From positions 22,799-86,798 of the forward strand of contig CALMPB010000013.1 of assembly GCA_937871985.1 (NCBI GenBank): a stretch of 64,000 bases of DNA, in the 5' to 3' direction. Positions 45,114 to 55,121 of this stretch are shown here, piece after piece (within the stretch, counting starts at the first letter, position 1; each line of letters begins with the position of its first letter). Source of the DNA: an uncultured Burkholderiaceae bacterium (GTDB taxonomy: Bacteria > Pseudomonadota > Gammaproteobacteria > Burkholderiales > Burkholderiaceae). The notes beneath the pieces were generated by a model. That model ran no database searches. It was not told where the DNA came from and saw only the letters and a list, made by a program, of their open reading frames with translations. Made by a program: the position numbers and the translations under genes.

Positions 45114-46946
45114 ATGTGCGGCATTGTCGGCGCTGTGGCGCAACGCGACGTCACCCCTATCCTGCTCGAAGGCCTCAAGCGCCTGGAGTACCGCGGCTAC
45201 GATTCCTGCGGCGTGGCGGTCTACGCCGACGGCGCTTTGCGCCGCGCGCGCAGCACACAGCGCGTCGCCGAACTCGAGCGCGAAGTCCAGGACGACAAGC
45301 TCGCCGGCTTCACCGGCATTGCGCACACCCGCTGGGCCACGCACGGCGCGCCGGCCACGCATAACGCCCATCCCCATTTTTCGGGCCAAAGCCATGGCCA
45401 GGCCCGCATTGCGCTGGTGCACAACGGCATCATCGAAAACTACGAAGAGCTGCGCGCCGAGCTCCAGACCGCCGGCTATACCTTCGAAAGCCAGACCGAC
45501 ACCGAAGTCATCGCCCACCTGGTCGACCATTTATATGCGGGCGACCTGTTCGAGGCCATCCAGCAGGCCAAGCGCCGCCTGCGCGGCGCCTACGCCATCG
45601 CTGTGTTCTGCCGCGACGAACCGCATCGCGTCGTGGGCGCCCGCCAGGGTTCGCCCCTGGTGGTGGGGCTGGGCGACAACGAAAATTTCCTGGCCTCCGA
45701 CGCCCTGGCGCTGGCCGGCACCACCGACCAGTTCATCTACCTCGAAGACGGCGACGTCGTCGACCTGCAATTGGCGCGGGTATGGATACTGGATGCGGCC
45801 GGCAAGCCCGTCGAGCGCGAGGCGCACATCGTGCATGCCTACTCCGGCGCGGCCGAGCTGGGCCCCTACCGCCATTACATGCAAAAGGAAATCTTCGAGC
45901 AGCCCCGCGCCGTGGGCGACACCCTGCTCGACATCGAAAGCATCACGCCCGAACTGTTCGGCGACGCTGCCTACAAAGTGTTCAAGGACATCGACAATGT
46001 GCTCATCCTGGCTTGCGGCACCAGCTACTACGCCGGCCTGACCGCGCGCTACTGGATCGAATCCGTCGCCAAGATTCCCGTCAACGTCGAAATCGCCAGC
46101 GAATACCGCTACCGCGACAGCGTGCCCAACCCCCGTTCGCTGGTCGTCACCATTTCGCAGTCCGGCGAAACCGCCGACACCCTGGCCGCGCTGAAGCACG
46201 CGCGCAGCCTGGGCATGGAGCAAACCCTCACCATCTGCAACGTCGCCACCAGCGCCATGGTGCGCGAGTGCAAGCTCAACTACATCACGCGCGCCGGCGT
46301 TGAAATCGGCGTGGCCTCCACCAAGGCCTTCACCACGCAACTGACGGCCTTGTTCCTGCTTACGCTGGCCCTGGCCCAGGTAAAGGGCCGGCTAAGCGAA
46401 GAAGCCGAGGCCGACGCCCTGAAAGCCCTGCGCCACCTGCCCGTGGCCATCGGCGCCGTGCTGGCGCTGGAGCCGCAAATCATCGCCTGGGCCGACCGTT
46501 TCGCCTCCAAGGAAAACGCCTTGTTCCTGGGACGCGGCATGCATTACCCCATCGCCCTGGAAGGCGCGCTCAAGCTCAAGGAAATCAGCTACATCCACGC
46601 CGAAGCCTACCCCGCCGGCGAACTCAAGCACGGCCCGCTGGCCCTGGTTACCGAGCACATGCCCGTGGTCACCATCGCTCCGCGCGACGAACTGCTGGAA
46701 AAGCTCAAGTCGAACATGCAGGAAGTGCAGGCGCGCGGCGGCGAACTCTACGTATTCGCCGACGCCGACACCAAGATCGTCGCGACCGAAGGCATGCACG
46801 TGATCCGCATGCCCGAGCACTATGGCAAGCTGTCTCCCATCCTGCACACCATCCCGCTGCAGCTGTTGGCCTACCACACCGCCTGCGTGCGCGGCACCGA
46901 CGTCGACAAGCCCCGTAACCTGGCCAAGAGCGTGACGGTGGAGTAG
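45114..46946 (+). CDS. glmS: Glutamine-fructose-6-phosphate aminotransferase (isomerizing)
   Basis: A 610-residue enzyme. It starts MCGIVGAV with the catalytic Cys2 of the glutaminase domain; the C-terminal half has two SIS isomerase domains ([47 protein letters not shown]) and ends with the usual NLAKSVTVE. It makes glucosamine-6-phosphate, the first step of UDP-GlcNAc synthesis completed by GlmU. Confidence 0.97.
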   Translation: MCGIVGAVAQRDVTPILLEGLKRLEYRGYDSCGVAVYADGALRRARSTQRVAELEREVQDDKLAGFTGIAHTRWATHGAPATHNAHPHFSGQSHGQARIALVHNGIIENYEELRAELQTAGYTFESQTDTEVIAHLVDHLYAGDLFEAIQQAKRRLRGAYAIAVFCRDEPHRVVGARQGSPLVVGLGDNENFLASDALALAGTTDQFIYLEDGDVVDLQLARVWILDAAGKPVEREAHIVHAYSGAAELGPYRHYMQKEIFEQPRAVGDTLLDIESITPELFGDAAYKVFKDIDNVLILACGTSYYAGLTARYWIESVAKIPVNVEIASEYRYRDSVPNPRSLVVTISQSGETADTLAALKHARSLGMEQTLTICNVATSAMVRECKLNYITRAGVEIGVASTKAFTTQLTALFLLTLALAQVKGRLSEEAEADALKALRHLPVAIGAVLALEPQIIAWADRFASKENALFLGRGMHYPIALEGALKLKEISYIHAEAYPAGELKHGPLALVTEHMPVVTIAPRDELLEKLKSNMQEVQARGGELYVFADADTKIVATEGMHVIRMPEHYGKLSPILHTIPLQLLAYHTACVRGTDVDKPRNLAKSVTVE

Positions 46947-46980
46947 GGGAATAGGAAGCGCAGTGTCTGGTGAATACCAT

Positions 46981-48210
46981 CTAGAAAACAGGTTGACGTT
47001 CGAGCCATTCTTCGAAGGGTGTCGGCCACTGCTGCCATGCATCCGGGCTCAGGCGCATTTCCTCGTCGGTCAGCAGGCAGGAGTCAAGCCCTGCACGTAG
47101 CGCGCTCTCGTCCATATCCATGCCGATCAGCACGAGCTCCTGGCGAGCATCGCCTACGTTCTCGTCCCATTTGGCGTAGATCAGGCGGACGGTTTCCGGG
47201 TCCTGCGGCCAGCGCTCGGGCGGCACGGCCGCCCACCAGTAACCGGCCGGACCGTGCCGCACCACAGCCCCAGCCTGGGACCAGGATCCCGCCATCGTCG
47301 GGTGGCTTGCCAGCCAGTAGAAGCCCTTGGAACGAACCACGCCTGGCCATTCGCGCTGCAAACACGCTTGAAAGCGCTTTGGATGGAACGGTCGGCGCGC
47401 GTGGTAGACGAAGCTGCGGATGCCATACTCCTCGGTTTCGGGGGTGTGGGTGCCGCGCAGTTCCTGCAGCCACCCTGGCGCCTTCGAGGCTTCCTGGAAG
47501 TCGAACAGGTCCGTGTCCAGCACACGATCCAACGGCACTTGGCCGAATTCGGCGACTTCGATCCGTGCCCGTGGATTCAGCTTGTGCAGGATAGCCATCA
47601 ACCGTTCACGCTCCCGCTCGTTGACCAGATCCACCTTGTTGAGCACCAGGACATCGCAAAATTCGATCTGCTCGATCAGCAGGTCCACCACGGTGCGCTC
47701 GTCTTCTTCGCCCATCGACTCGCCACGATCCTGCAGGCTGTCATGTGAGGCGTAGTCGCGCAGGAAGTTGTAGGCATCGACTACCGTGACCATCGTGTCC
47801 AGGCGGGCGACCTCGCCCAGGCTGCGTCCGTCCTCGTCCTCGAAGGTGAAGGTTTCCGCCACCGGCAGAGGCTCGGAAATGCCGGTGGATTCGATGACGA
47901 GTTGATCGAACCGGCCTTCGCGGGCCAAGCGGCCTACTTCCACCAACAGATCCTCGCGCAGCGTGCAGCAGATGCAGCCATTGCTCATTTCCACCAGTTT
48001 TTCGTCGGTACGGGACAGCTCGGCGCCGCCGTCACGCACCAGCGCGGCGTCGATGTTGACCTCGCTCATGTCGTTGACGATGACCGCCACTCGGCGGCCC
48101 TCGCGATTATTGAGAATATGGTTGAGCAGGGTTGTTTTGCCGGCACCGAGAAAGCCGGACAAGACAGTGACGGGCAAGCGCGGATCAAGGTGGGAAGTGG
48201 ATGAGTTCAT
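46981..48210 (-). CDS. zigA: COG0523 / ZigA-type zinc-responsive GTPase (CobW family)
   Basis: A 409-residue G3E GTPase. It has Walker [14 protein letters not shown], the metal-binding CxCC motif [12 protein letters not shown], the base-recognition NKVDL, and a C-terminal CobW_C domain (ending WLERQPVF). Members act as zinc metallochaperones under zinc limitation. The ATG at 48210 is chosen over an upstream alternative start because the usual N-terminus begins at [12 protein letters not shown] perfect 20-bp Zur-like palindrome lies about 180 bp upstream, supporting the zinc assignment. Confidence 0.88.
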   Translation of the reverse strand: MNSSTSHLDPRLPVTVLSGFLGAGKTTLLNHILNNREGRRVAVIVNDMSEVNIDAALVRDGGAELSRTDEKLVEMSNGCICCTLREDLLVEVGRLAREGRFDQLVIESTGISEPLPVAETFTFEDEDGRSLGEVARLDTMVTVVDAYNFLRDYASHDSLQDRGESMGEEDERTVVDLLIEQIEFCDVLVLNKVDLVNERERERLMAILHKLNPRARIEVAEFGQVPLDRVLDTDLFDFQEASKAPGWLQELRGTHTPETEEYGIRSFVYHARRPFHPKRFQACLQREWPGVVRSKGFYWLASHPTMAGSWSQAGAVVRHGPAGYWWAAVPPERWPQDPETVRLIYAKWDENVGDARQELVLIGMDMDESALRAGLDSCLLTDEEMRLSPDAWQQWPTPFEEWLERQPVF

Positions 48211-48393
48211 GGTTCGATATCTCGTGTCAAGAAAAGGGTCTGCATGGTGTCCGTGCGCGTCAACCGTGCTCGGCCGGCCCGCCAGCCCGCCAGCCCGCGA
48301 CAGCGCCTGCTGTATTCTCTGCTGATTGCCCGTCAGCTTTGCCTGCCTGTTCATGTTGCGCCCTTATCCAACCAGGGTTCATAGGCTATTTAT

Positions 48394-48413
48394 TGTTATG
48401 TTATAACATAACA
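48394..48413 (-). promoter_or_regulatory. Zur-like operator palindrome upstream of the GTPase gene
   Basis: The 20-bp sequence is TGTTATGTTA followed by its exact reverse complement, matching the GTTATAnnATAAC-type Zur box. It is in a short AT-rich stretch (48380-48430). Zinc-bound Zur would repress the minus-strand GTPase gene. The rest of the spacer, 48211-48393 and 48414-48722, shows no gene or clear signal other than the ThDP-enzyme ribosome binding site. Confidence 0.75.
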
Positions 48414-48722
48414 TTATTGAATAAAAGGACGTCGTTGAGAATCGTCGTCAAAGTGGGGGAATGCCATGATTCCCCAGCGGCTTCGCTGCCGGTATGGCTG
48501 TGGTGCATGGTTGTAATCCGTCCAACTCTTGCTGGCAATGTACACACGCCAAGCGATTGCTAGCCTGGCCTCGACAGGGATCCCCGGTGCCTCTCCACAT
48601 GCTCAATTGCCAAATCGCTGAGTCCTGAGATAGGATCTATTGGGAACATTGGTATTCGCTGCATTGAACATAAAAACGAGTCTAATAGGATTTATTCGAA
48701 ATTGAATCACTAGGGGAAAATC

Positions 48723-50372
48723 GTGAAAGTCTACGAAGCCATTGCCCGCGGACTGTGGGACCTGGGTTGTACGGAGCTGTTTGGAGTGCTCGGAGACGGT
48801 TGCGTGTACGTCATCGACAGTTATCGCCGCGACTGCAACGGGCACTATGTGGCAGCAGTTCATGAAGGCAGTGCCGTGTTGATGGCGCAGGGTTGGGCGC
48901 GTGTGGCAGGGAAGGTAGGTGTGGCCGCAGTCACCCACGGCCCGGGATTGACGAACACCATCACGGCTCTGATCGAAGGCGTCAAGGCAGGCACTCCCAT
49001 GGTGCTGCTCGCCGGTGATACCCCGATGACCGACCGCGAGCACGCGCAGAATGTAGACCAGCCTGCGCTGGTTGCCGCAACCGGCGCAGGTTTCGAGCCG
49101 CTGCGCAGTCCGGAGACCGTGGCCGAGGATCTGGCGCGCGCGTTTTATCGCGCTCATTGTGAGCATCGACCGATCGTGTTCAACATGCCGGTGGAGTTCC
49201 AATGGAAGGAAACCAATTACCAGAAGCCCTATCTGCGCCTGCCCGAGACGCGCAGCGCCATTGCCAGCAGCAAGGACATGGATGACGCCATCGGCATCAT
49301 TGCCTCGTCGCACCTGCCGGTTGTTATCGCCGGGCGCGGGGTCAGTGACCCGGAAGCCGAGGCTGCGGTGTTGCGTTTTGCGCGTCGCATCGAGGCGCCG
49401 GTCGCAACCTCGTTGCGTGGAAAAGGCCTTTTTGCCGATGATCCGTTCCTTCTCGGCATCTCCGGAACCGTGAGCCACGAAGTGGCGCTCGATGTCATTG
49501 GCCGTAGCGACTGCTTGATCGTGTTTGGCGCCAGCCTGAACAAATACACGTCGGGAGAACGAGGCTTGACCCGCGACAAACGCATTATCCAGATCAATCC
49601 GTTGGCAAGTGAAATCGGACGCCGCACGCCAGTGACCGTCGGTCTGGTCGGTGATCCCGGTTTAACGGCCGATGCCATGGTCAAGTGGCTGGATGAGGCC
49701 GAGATTCCGGGCTCCGGCGCGCGCAGCGACCATCTGCGCGAGGAGCTAGCGACCTATCACAAGCAGGCGCAAAAGAAGCTCGTGCGTCCGGTACTAGCCG
49801 GAACCGTCGATCTTTACGAGGTGGGCTTTGCGCTGGAAGAGGCGCTGCCGAAGGACCGTGTGTTCCTCACGGGCTCGGGGCGTTTCATGTTTGCGTTCTG
49901 GAACACGATTTCGGTGCCGAATCCGCGCTCTTACGTCGACGGCAACGGCTTCTCCTCCATCGGCATCGGCGCGGCCACGTCCATGGGCGCCGCCACGGCG
50001 GCTGGAGATCGGCCGACCCTGCTCGTCACCGGCGATGGCGGCTTCATGCTGAGCGGCCTGAGCGAATTGGCCACTGCCGTGGACGAGCAGTTGGACTTGG
50101 TGATCGTTGTCGCCAACGATGGCAGCTACGGCGCCGAGCACATTGCCCTGACCATGCACAACATGGATCCAGACATCTCGCTGCTGCCGTCGCGCGATTT
50201 CGCGCGCATCGCCGAGGCTTTCGGCTGCAAGGCGCTGACCGTGACCAGCAGTGCCGAACTACAGGCCGCGATGACCGCTGTGGCCAAGCGCGACCGCAAG
50301 CGCCCATTGGTGATCGACGTCAAGATCGACGCCGCGTCCGTATATGGCGGAACCGCCATTGCGCGCCCTTAG
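48723..50372 (+). CDS. Thiamine diphosphate-dependent decarboxylase/carboligase-like enzyme
   Basis: A 549-residue ThDP enzyme of the acetolactate-synthase / benzoylformate-decarboxylase superfamily: pyrimidine domain with the activating Glu in AAVHEGSAVLMAQG (about residue 49) and THGPGLTNTITAL, a central domain, and the pyrophosphate domain with GDGG at residue 437 and the closing ANDGSYG. The start is GTG at 48723, set by AGGGG upstream. The neighbours do not point to a pathway. It could be a decarboxylase or ligase of a 2-oxoacid; the substrate is unknown. Confidence 0.85.
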   Translation: MKVYEAIARGLWDLGCTELFGVLGDGCVYVIDSYRRDCNGHYVAAVHEGSAVLMAQGWARVAGKVGVAAVTHGPGLTNTITALIEGVKAGTPMVLLAGDTPMTDREHAQNVDQPALVAATGAGFEPLRSPETVAEDLARAFYRAHCEHRPIVFNMPVEFQWKETNYQKPYLRLPETRSAIASSKDMDDAIGIIASSHLPVVIAGRGVSDPEAEAAVLRFARRIEAPVATSLRGKGLFADDPFLLGISGTVSHEVALDVIGRSDCLIVFGASLNKYTSGERGLTRDKRIIQINPLASEIGRRTPVTVGLVGDPGLTADAMVKWLDEAEIPGSGARSDHLREELATYHKQAQKKLVRPVLAGTVDLYEVGFALEEALPKDRVFLTGSGRFMFAFWNTISVPNPRSYVDGNGFSSIGIGAATSMGAATAAGDRPTLLVTGDGGFMLSGLSELATAVDEQLDLVIVVANDGSYGAEHIALTMHNMDPDISLLPSRDFARIAEAFGCKALTVTSSAELQAAMTAVAKRDRKRPLVIDVKIDAASVYGGTAIARP

Positions 50373-50472
50373 CAGGAATGGCGCTAACAGAGCAAACGAC
50401 AGAAAGCCTACAGGGCTGACAATAAAAGCAAGTATCCCCGAATCCCGCAATGTCAGGCGTTAACATGATGGT

Positions 50473-51396
50473 ATGAGCACAACATCTTCCTATGCCCCTC
50501 ACAGAACCAGCACGACCGGGCAGATCGAAATCAGAACCGATGTGTCGTATTGCCTTAGGCGTTGGCCGGCGCTGGAAGGGGCTGGGCGGGACGCCCCGCC
50601 GCTTCTCCTTGCTCATGGCTGGATGGACGTAGGGGCGTCTTTTCAGCGTTTTGTGGATACGCTAAGCACAGAACGTGAAGTCATTGCCATTGATTGGCGG
50701 GGCTTCGGGGGAAGCAAAGCGTCGCGGCCCAGCGATAGCTATTGGTTTTACGATTATTACGCTGATCTGGACGCGATCATTGACCATATCTCGCCGCATG
50801 CTCCGCTTGACCTTCTGGGTCACAGCATGGGCGGCAACGTTGCGATGATTTACGCAGGAACATGTCCCGGGCGTATCCGGCGCCTGGTCAATGTCGAAGG
50901 GTTCGGGCTTGCGCGAACCTTACCGTCCGAGGCGCCGGCCAGGCTGGCCCGCTGGCTTTCCGAACTGAAGACGCCGGTTTCCATCCGGACCTTTGCAAGC
51001 TTGCGGGACGTCGCCGACCACCTGATGAAACGCAGCCCGCACATGGACGAACAGTTCGCGCTGTGGCTTGCGGGGGAATGGGCCGAACGCCAGGCAGACG
51101 ACCGCTGGCATGTGCTGGCGGATGCGGTGCATAAGCGCGTGAACCCAATGTTGTACCGTTGTGATGAGGTTCTTGCCGCCTGGGAAAACATTGAAGCCGC
51201 AGTGCTATGGGTGGAAGGGGATAAAGCGGGCCAAAACCCGCTGAACCATGAGCACTACACGCGTGAGGAGTTCGAAGCGCGCCTGGGCAGGATAAAGTCG
51301 CTGAAGCGGCTGCGCATCGATGATTGCGGGCATATGGTTCATCTGGATCAGCCTGGTGCACTGGCTCGGGCTGTGGAAAGATTCCTGGGTGACTGA
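50473..51396 (+). CDS. Alpha/beta-fold hydrolase
   Basis: A 307-residue alpha/beta hydrolase. The oxyanion region is LLLAHGWMD, the nucleophile Ser118 lies in LLGHSMGGN, and the general base His is in DDCGHMVHLDQP near residue 290. It has the length of small esterases, lactonases or carbon-carbon hydrolases. It follows the ThDP gene by 100 bp on the same strand, so the two may be one unit. Substrate unknown. Confidence 0.88.
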   Translation: MSTTSSYAPHRTSTTGQIEIRTDVSYCLRRWPALEGAGRDAPPLLLAHGWMDVGASFQRFVDTLSTEREVIAIDWRGFGGSKASRPSDSYWFYDYYADLDAIIDHISPHAPLDLLGHSMGGNVAMIYAGTCPGRIRRLVNVEGFGLARTLPSEAPARLARWLSELKTPVSIRTFASLRDVADHLMKRSPHMDEQFALWLAGEWAERQADDRWHVLADAVHKRVNPMLYRCDEVLAAWENIEAAVLWVEGDKAGQNPLNHEHYTREEFEARLGRIKSLKRLRIDDCGHMVHLDQPGALARAVERFLGD

Positions 51397-51459
51397 CGTT
51401 TTTGTGAAACCCGTGGAATCAAATCAGACGGAATCAGAGCTGCCCGACTCCCTTTGAGG

Positions 51460-51618
51460 TCATCGTCGACGACCGAAAACAAGAGAAAGCACGAACAGGA
51501 TCAGAAAAATGACAAATAGAACCTTGGCGATTTCCGCCGCTATCCCCGCGATGCCAAAGAAGCCAAGTAACCCGGCCACTAAGGCAATAATCAAGAATAC
51601 GATGGCATAGTGCAGCAT
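51460..51618 (-). CDS. DUF1328 domain-containing small membrane protein
   Basis: A 52-residue protein with two hydrophobic helices ([22 protein letters not shown] and [21 protein letters not shown]) ending GRRR, the YtjA/DUF1328 pattern. The ATG at 51618 has GAGGGGAAA upstream; the longer frame would be antisense-like. Such genes respond to envelope or general stress and often accompany CsbD genes, as here. Confidence 0.88.
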   Translation of the reverse strand: MLHYAIVFLIIALVAGLLGFFGIAGIAAEIAKVLFVIFLILFVLSLVFGRRR

Positions 51619-51673
51619 TACTTTCCCCTCGAAAAAAAGGTGATCTGGGTAGTGCTCATAAACCCACGCAGAC

Positions 51674-51871
51674 TCAGAGCTGATCGTAGAATTCCTTGAC
51701 CTGTTTTTTTGCTTCATCGCGGGCAATGCCATAGCGCTCCTGGATGCGGCCAGCGAGGTATTCGACACTTCCTTCGGCCACCGTGAGATCATCGTCGGTT
51801 AGCTTGCCCCAGTGTTGCTTGAGCTTGCCGACCAATTGCTTCCAGTTGCCTTGAATTTTGTCTTCATTCAT
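51674..51871 (-). CDS. CsbD family stress-response protein
   Basis: A 65-residue soluble protein with the CsbD hallmark [19 protein letters not shown] and [18 protein letters not shown]. Members are stress-induced small proteins of unknown biochemical role. It lies 55 bp upstream of the DUF1328 gene, which is read in the same direction, so they are likely co-transcribed. Confidence 0.88.
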   Translation of the reverse strand: MNEDKIQGNWKQLVGKLKQHWGKLTDDDLTVAEGSVEYLAGRIQERYGIARDEAKKQVKEFYDQL

Positions 51872-52476
51872 TTCATTCTCCCTATTGATTTATCATCTGG
51901 TGGGCCGGCCACAATGGCGCCATCGAGCGCTACGCCGCCTTCCAGGCCTGTGGACCCGTGAATTCCAACTACAGGTCACGATGTCAGTATGCAGACTTGT
52001 TTGAAATGACACGAAGCCATTTTTCTCATCGACACATCGTGTGACCATTCGGAACCAGGAAAAAGACCAGGGTAAAGACAGGCCACAAACCGCGCGAGAC
52101 GCAAAAGTTTCATCGTTTCTAGTGCTTCTGTACCAATCGGCATTAATGCCGATTTCTCACGCATACAGGCGCCCACAGGCGCAGCGCGGCGGTCGTGTGA
52201 GGCTGCGAACGAGAACCGGCAGGATACTGACTTTATTTCTCCATTTCACCCGGTACTGTTATGCCGACTGTCAATTACGCTTACACCTTTTTGCACTACA
52301 GAAACGCCTGCAATGTTATGGTCTTAAGGAAAAGCACGGCCCTGAAAGGTGCTGTGCTTCAACCTTAACTGAAGACGCCTTCAAATGTACTCGACTCCGT
52401 GTTGCCTAGGGGTCGGTCACCTCATGCGGTAATCCCAAAAAAGCGAAGTCAATCGACCATTCAGGAGCTTTTTAGT
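51872..52476. other. Intergenic region upstream of the lytic transglycosylase and CsbD genes
   Basis: This 605-bp spacer has no convincing gene. It contains a perfect palindrome at 52135-52154, described separately, and an imperfect hairpin at 52328-52365. Promoters for csbD (leftward) and the transglycosylase (rightward) should lie here but I do not see clean hexamers. Confidence 0.6.
52135..52154. promoter_or_regulatory. Perfect 20-bp palindrome
   Basis: AATCGGCATT followed immediately by its exact reverse complement AATGCCGATT. The half-site CGGCATTAATGCCG resembles symmetric operators of helix-turn-helix dimers. It lies about 320 bp before the transglycosylase start and 264 bp before the csbD start. 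Cognate regulator unknown. Confidence 0.55.
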
Positions 52477-53382
52477 ATGGGCGCATGGGGTTATGGGCGC
52501 CCTGGGCCAATGACTGTCAAGAAAACTTTATTAGATTGCACAAAATTAGATTGCACTAAACCGTTCTATCGCAAGGTTCCTGTTCGAACCTTCGTATTTT
52601 CCGCCGCGCTTTGCATTGCAGGCAGCCTGCTTGCTTCTCCTGGCGCCTGGGCCGGTGAATCCGCCGGCGCCGCCGCGGATGTGGCGGCGGAGCAGATCGC
52701 CGCGCTCGAGCCTGCCTCTCAGCAGCCGGAACAAACGCGCCCAGCCGATGCTCGACTGGAGCCTGTGTCGCCGGAACAAGTGTATTCAACAACGGCTCTA
52801 TTGGAGCCTGCGCCGCCTGGATCCAGCCAATCGGATGATTCCACGTTGGGAATCGACCTCACACAGGTCAAGTATCTGGCTTCTGTCGTCGATGAGGCCC
52901 GCAAAAAGGCGCAGGTTGAGTATCTTTCAGAAAAGCTGGGCCAACCGCCACAGACACTGCATCAGTACGTGGAGCTTGCATGGAAGGAGGCCAGCCGCCG
53001 TGAGGGGCTTGCTCCAGAGCTGCTGATCGCCATCATGCAGAAAGAAAGCGTTTTCCGGCCCAAGGTGCAAAATAGATACGGTGCGCAAGGATTGATGCAG
53101 GTGATGCGGCGTTGGCACTCAGACAAGCTGCACGCATCCGAGTCCTTGTTTGACCCGGCCGTGAATGTTCGCGTGGGCACCGACATACTCGAAGAATATC
53201 TGGAGTCGTATGACGGCAATTTATGGAAGGCTCTGGCCAAGTACTCCGGCAATAGTAGTGGCTATGCAAAGACGGTCATCAACGAGTCCCGGAAGTTGGA
53301 GCGCGTAGCCGATACGGCGGCGGCCCAGGTGGCGAACGCGCCAGGGTTTTTCGACGGAACCTCTACGGAAAGCGCGGGATAA
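52477..53382 (+). CDS. Lytic transglycosylase (SLT domain)
   Basis: A 301-residue secreted muramidase-like enzyme. The N-terminal ~55 residues end in a signal-like segment (TFVFSAALCIAGSLLASPGAWA), then a low-complexity Ala/Pro/Glu region, and the SLT domain from ~170: AIMQKESVFRP with the catalytic Glu190, YGAQGLMQVM, and NVRVGTDILEEYLESYDGN. It cleaves peptidoglycan to form 1,6-anhydro products. The ATG at 52477 is set by AGGAG upstream; another ATG 11 codons later is possible. A 15-bp tandem repeat lies in its 5' coding region. Confidence 0.85.
   Translation: MGAWGYGRPGPMTVKKTLLDCTKLDCTKPFYRKVPVRTFVFSAALCIAGSLLASPGAWAGESAGAAADVAAEQIAALEPASQQPEQTRPADARLEPVSPEQVYSTTALLEPAPPGSSQSDDSTLGIDLTQVKYLASVVDEARKKAQVEYLSEKLGQPPQTLHQYVELAWKEASRREGLAPELLIAIMQKESVFRPKVQNRYGAQGLMQVMRRWHSDKLHASESLFDPAVNVRVGTDILEEYLESYDGNLWKALAKYSGNSSGYAKTVINESRKLERVADTAAAQVANAPGFFDGTSTESAG
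52531..52560 (+). repeat. 15-bp tandem repeat at the start of the transglycosylase gene
   Basis: TTAGATTGCACAAAA (52531-52545) is followed directly by TTAGATTGCACTAAA (52546-52560), one mismatch. The copies encode LDCTK twice, just before the signal segment. The 15-bp unit keeps the frame, so it looks like slippage duplication. Confidence 0.8.
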
Positions 53383-53399
53383 GACGCCTACCCGCCATG

Positions 53400-54932
53400 T
53401 CACTCCAAATCGGGATGCCGATCCGTCAGCCGCTGGCGGCGCGCCTTCAGTGCCTCGATTTGCTGTTCCAGCGCGCTGATTTCCTCGTCGACTTCCTGTA
53501 CGGTCTGCTCGATACGGTCGTAGGCCTGCTGCAGCAGGGCCCTTGCTTCGCGGGGATTCGATGCGGTGGGCGTGTCGCCGCGCAGCGGGCGATTCGCGGT
53601 TTCGGGAAGATAGAACGAGGTGATCAAACCGATCACGGCCGCCACCATCAGATAAATGGCGGGCACCATCAGGTTGTTCGTCGTTTCCACCAGCCAGGCG
53701 GCAATCGTCGGGGTCAGGCCAGCGATGATGATTGCGATATTGAATGAACTTGCCAACGCGCTGTAGCGGATGTGCGTGGGAAATAATGCGGGCAGGGTGG
53801 ATGCCATGACGCCGATCAGGAAGTTGAGGAAAATCGCGATCAATAGCAGTCCTATGAAAATCAGGCCGATATTGTCGTGCCCGATCAACTGGAAAGCGGG
53901 GAAGGCAATAATCAACAGGCCCAGGCTGCCGACCAGCAAGAATGGCTTGCGGCCGATTTTGTCGCTGAAAAATCCCACGACGGGCTGCACGAACAGCATC
54001 CCTATCATGACCACGACGATGATGAGCACGCCGTGATCCTCGGAATAGCCCAGACTGCTGGACAGATAGGTCGGCATATAGGTCAGCAGCATGTAGTAGG
54101 TGATGTTGGTCGTCAGCACCATGCCGATGCAGACCAATAGCGGCTTGCGGTTTTTGGAGAAGATCTCCAGGAACGAAACTCTCGGCCGTTCTTTGATGGC
54201 GTCGCGGTCTTCCTTTTCCATTTTTTCCAGTTGCTGGGTAAACGCGGGTGTTTCCTCCGCGGCATGGCGCAGATAAAGGCCCAGCAGGCCGAGCGGCCCG
54301 GCAATGAAGAAGGGAACACGCCACCCCCAATCCAGGAACGAGTGCTCGCCCAGTAGCGCCTGCAGCAGCACGACCATGCCGGCGCCCAGCACGAAACCGG
54401 CAATCGAGCCGAAGTCCAGCCAGCTACCCAGGAAACCGCGCCGCCTATCCGGCGCGTATTCGGCCACGAAGATCGCGGCCCCCGTGTACTCGCCGCCGAC
54501 CGAGAAACCCTGCGCCAGCTTGCACAGCAACAATACGATGGGCGCCCACAGGCCGATGGCGGCGTAGGAGGGGATCAGCCCGATGCAGAAGGTGCTGATC
54601 GCCATGATGATGATGGTGAGCGACAGCACTTTTTGTCGCCCGAAGCGGTCGCCCATCACGCCAAAGAAGACTCCACCCAAGGGACGAACCAGAAAAGGCA
54701 CGGAAAAAGTACCCAGTGCGGCAATCGTCTGGACGGCGGGCGAGGCATCGGGGAAAAAGACCTTGCCCAAGGCAAAGGCGACGAAGCCGTAGACCCCAAA
54801 ATCGAACCACTCCATGGCATTGCCAAGCGCCGCAGCCGTGACGGCCTTCTTGAGCTTGGCATCATCGATAACAGTGATGTCGTCGATATGAAGGGGGCGA
54901 ACGTCTGGCGAAGAAGGGGCTGGTTGGGTCAT
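53400..54932 (-). CDS. proP: ProP-type MFS osmoprotectant/H+ symporter
   Basis: A 510-residue MFS transporter. It has AALGNAMEWFDFGVYGFVAFALGK, typical of ProP/ShiA metabolite symporters, the motif-A loop GDRFGRQK, and 12 membrane helices. The C-terminal ~50 residues form a predicted coiled coil with many Glu/Gln/Arg (about residues 460-505), as in the osmosensing ProP of enterics. It takes up proline, betaine or ectoine at high osmolarity. It converges on the transglycosylase gene (17 bp between stops). Confidence 0.85.
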   Translation of the reverse strand: MTQPAPSSPDVRPLHIDDITVIDDAKLKKAVTAAALGNAMEWFDFGVYGFVAFALGKVFFPDASPAVQTIAALGTFSVPFLVRPLGGVFFGVMGDRFGRQKVLSLTIIIMAISTFCIGLIPSYAAIGLWAPIVLLLCKLAQGFSVGGEYTGAAIFVAEYAPDRRRGFLGSWLDFGSIAGFVLGAGMVVLLQALLGEHSFLDWGWRVPFFIAGPLGLLGLYLRHAAEETPAFTQQLEKMEKEDRDAIKERPRVSFLEIFSKNRKPLLVCIGMVLTTNITYYMLLTYMPTYLSSSLGYSEDHGVLIIVVVMIGMLFVQPVVGFFSDKIGRKPFLLVGSLGLLIIAFPAFQLIGHDNIGLIFIGLLLIAIFLNFLIGVMASTLPALFPTHIRYSALASSFNIAIIIAGLTPTIAAWLVETTNNLMVPAIYLMVAAVIGLITSFYLPETANRPLRGDTPTASNPREARALLQQAYDRIEQTVQEVDEEISALEQQIEALKARRQRLTDRHPDLE

Positions 54933-55121
54933 GAGATTGCTTTCCGTGGCGAGTTAAGTAAAGAATGTACACGTACCGGCGTTGTGCGGCGCAACAGCCG
55001 TGCTTTAAGCTTGCTTGCCGGCGGTTCTCTTGTTGTCAGCACCGCATGAAATTCCTAATTGACCTGGGCTGATGTCCGAAGCTAAAACCGGTTGGTAGGA
55101 AATTGCCAAAAGGAGGCGGCG

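Noticed and set aside
52041..52409. A 122-codon plus-strand frame in the 605-bp spacer
   Set aside because: No ribosome binding site and no recognisable pattern; it overlaps the palindrome and probable promoters.
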